Below are positions 6,517-6,772 of a DNA stretch of 6,772 nucleotides, in pieces (position 1 is the first letter of the stretch; each line of letters opens with the position of its first letter). The notes under the pieces were generated by a model. That model made no database searches and had not been told where the DNA came from. It saw nothing but the letters and a program-made list of their open reading frames with translations. The DNA is from CAYHBS01 sp964360995. GTDB taxonomy: Bacteria; Patescibacteriota; Minisyncoccia; Ryanbacterales; HO2-45-13. The position numbers were made by a program, and so were the translations under genes. Location of the stretch: contig CAYHYZ010000030.1 in assembly GCA_964360995.1 (NCBI GenBank), forward strand, positions 1 to 6,772, given 5' to 3'.

Positions 6517-6772
6517 ATGGCTAAAAAACAGACAGGAGACAAAGAAAAGAAAGATGGGATTGAAATCGGAGAGACCATGAAGGCAATTCAGGCGAAGTTC
6601 GGAGAAGGAGCCATTATGAAACTGGGGTCAATACCAGTGCGTGATATCCCGAGTATTTCGACGGGCTCGTTTGGGCTGGACGCCGCACTCGGTGTTGGCG
6701 GGATTCCGCAGGGAAGAGTCGTGGGAGTTTTAGGTCCCGCCGCTTCAGGGAAAACAACACCTGCGGTGCATA
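6517..6772 (+). CDS. recA: Recombinase RecA, N-terminal 85 residues (3'-truncated by window edge)
   Basis: RecA forms ATP-dependent filaments on single-stranded DNA, promotes strand exchange and triggers the SOS response. Visible here are a lysine-rich start (MAKKQTGDKEKK), the family block MKAIQAKFGEGAIMKLG (about 21-37), ISTGSFGLDAALGVGGIPQGRVV (split over about 47-69) and a Walker A GPAASGKT (73-80) with the essential G78, K79 and T80. The last stretch departs from the family pattern VEIYGPESSGKTTL: G for E at 70, V-L for I-Y at 71-72, A-A for E-S at 75-76 and P for L at 82. These changes all lie within the final 50 bases of the window, so they may be sequence error. The gene starts 10 bases after the preceding stop, in an A/T-rich gap with no Shine-Dalgarno motif. 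No SOS (LexA) box was recognised upstream. The catalytic glutamate and DNA-binding loops are beyond the edge. Confidence 0.95.
   Translation, partial: MAKKQTGDKEKKDGIEIGETMKAIQAKFGEGAIMKLGSIPVRDIPSISTGSFGLDAALGVGGIPQGRVVGVLGPAASGKTTPAVH

Overview
The window holds a compact, entirely plus-strand block of conserved housekeeping genes: the 3' end of rpoB, complete rpoC, an ftsK/spoIIIE-type DNA translocase gene, a small single-pass membrane protein gene with an Ig-like domain, and the 5' end of recA. The gene order (rpoBC, ftsK, small membrane protein, recA), 4- to 14-base overlaps or very short gaps, short protein versions and sparse Shine-Dalgarno signals suggest a small-genome bacterium of the Candidate Phyla Radiation/Patescibacteria, most likely a parcubacterial lineage. 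This lineage call is an inference from recalled family features and gene order, not from a search.

Layout: 1-363 is the C-terminal 120 residues of the RNA polymerase beta subunit, open at the left edge. rpoC (356-3967) overlaps it by 8 bases and encodes a 1203-residue beta' subunit with both zinc sites, the NADFDGD catalytic loop and the trigger-loop region intact. The 72-96 bases between rpoC and ftsK hold a strong hairpin (3993-4026) that fits an intrinsic terminator ending the rpoBC transcript. A promoter-like pair follows directly (-35-like TTGGAG, 17-base spacer, -10 TATACT). Its predicted start point falls on an in-frame GTG at 4064, so ftsK may be read from a leaderless mRNA. The ftsK product has four membrane segments, a short acidic linker, an intact motor ATPase and a C-terminal winged-helix gamma domain. 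A 125-residue Ig-like membrane protein overlaps its end by 14 bases. recA begins 10 bases after that gene and runs off the right edge just past the Walker A motif.

The genes fall into two likely transcription units: the end of the rpoBC operon, and an ftsK-orf-recA unit that links chromosome segregation, an unknown envelope protein and recombination/repair. No RNA genes, mobile elements, CRISPR arrays or repeats were seen, and no stretch over 100 bases lacks a gene. I did not find an undescribed system here. The items most worth a second look are the possible leaderless ftsK start, the uncharacterised Ig-like protein between ftsK and recA, and clusters of substitutions at otherwise near-invariant positions in RpoB and RecA. 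Those clusters lie only at the extreme edges of the window, which may point to sequence error near contig ends rather than biology.
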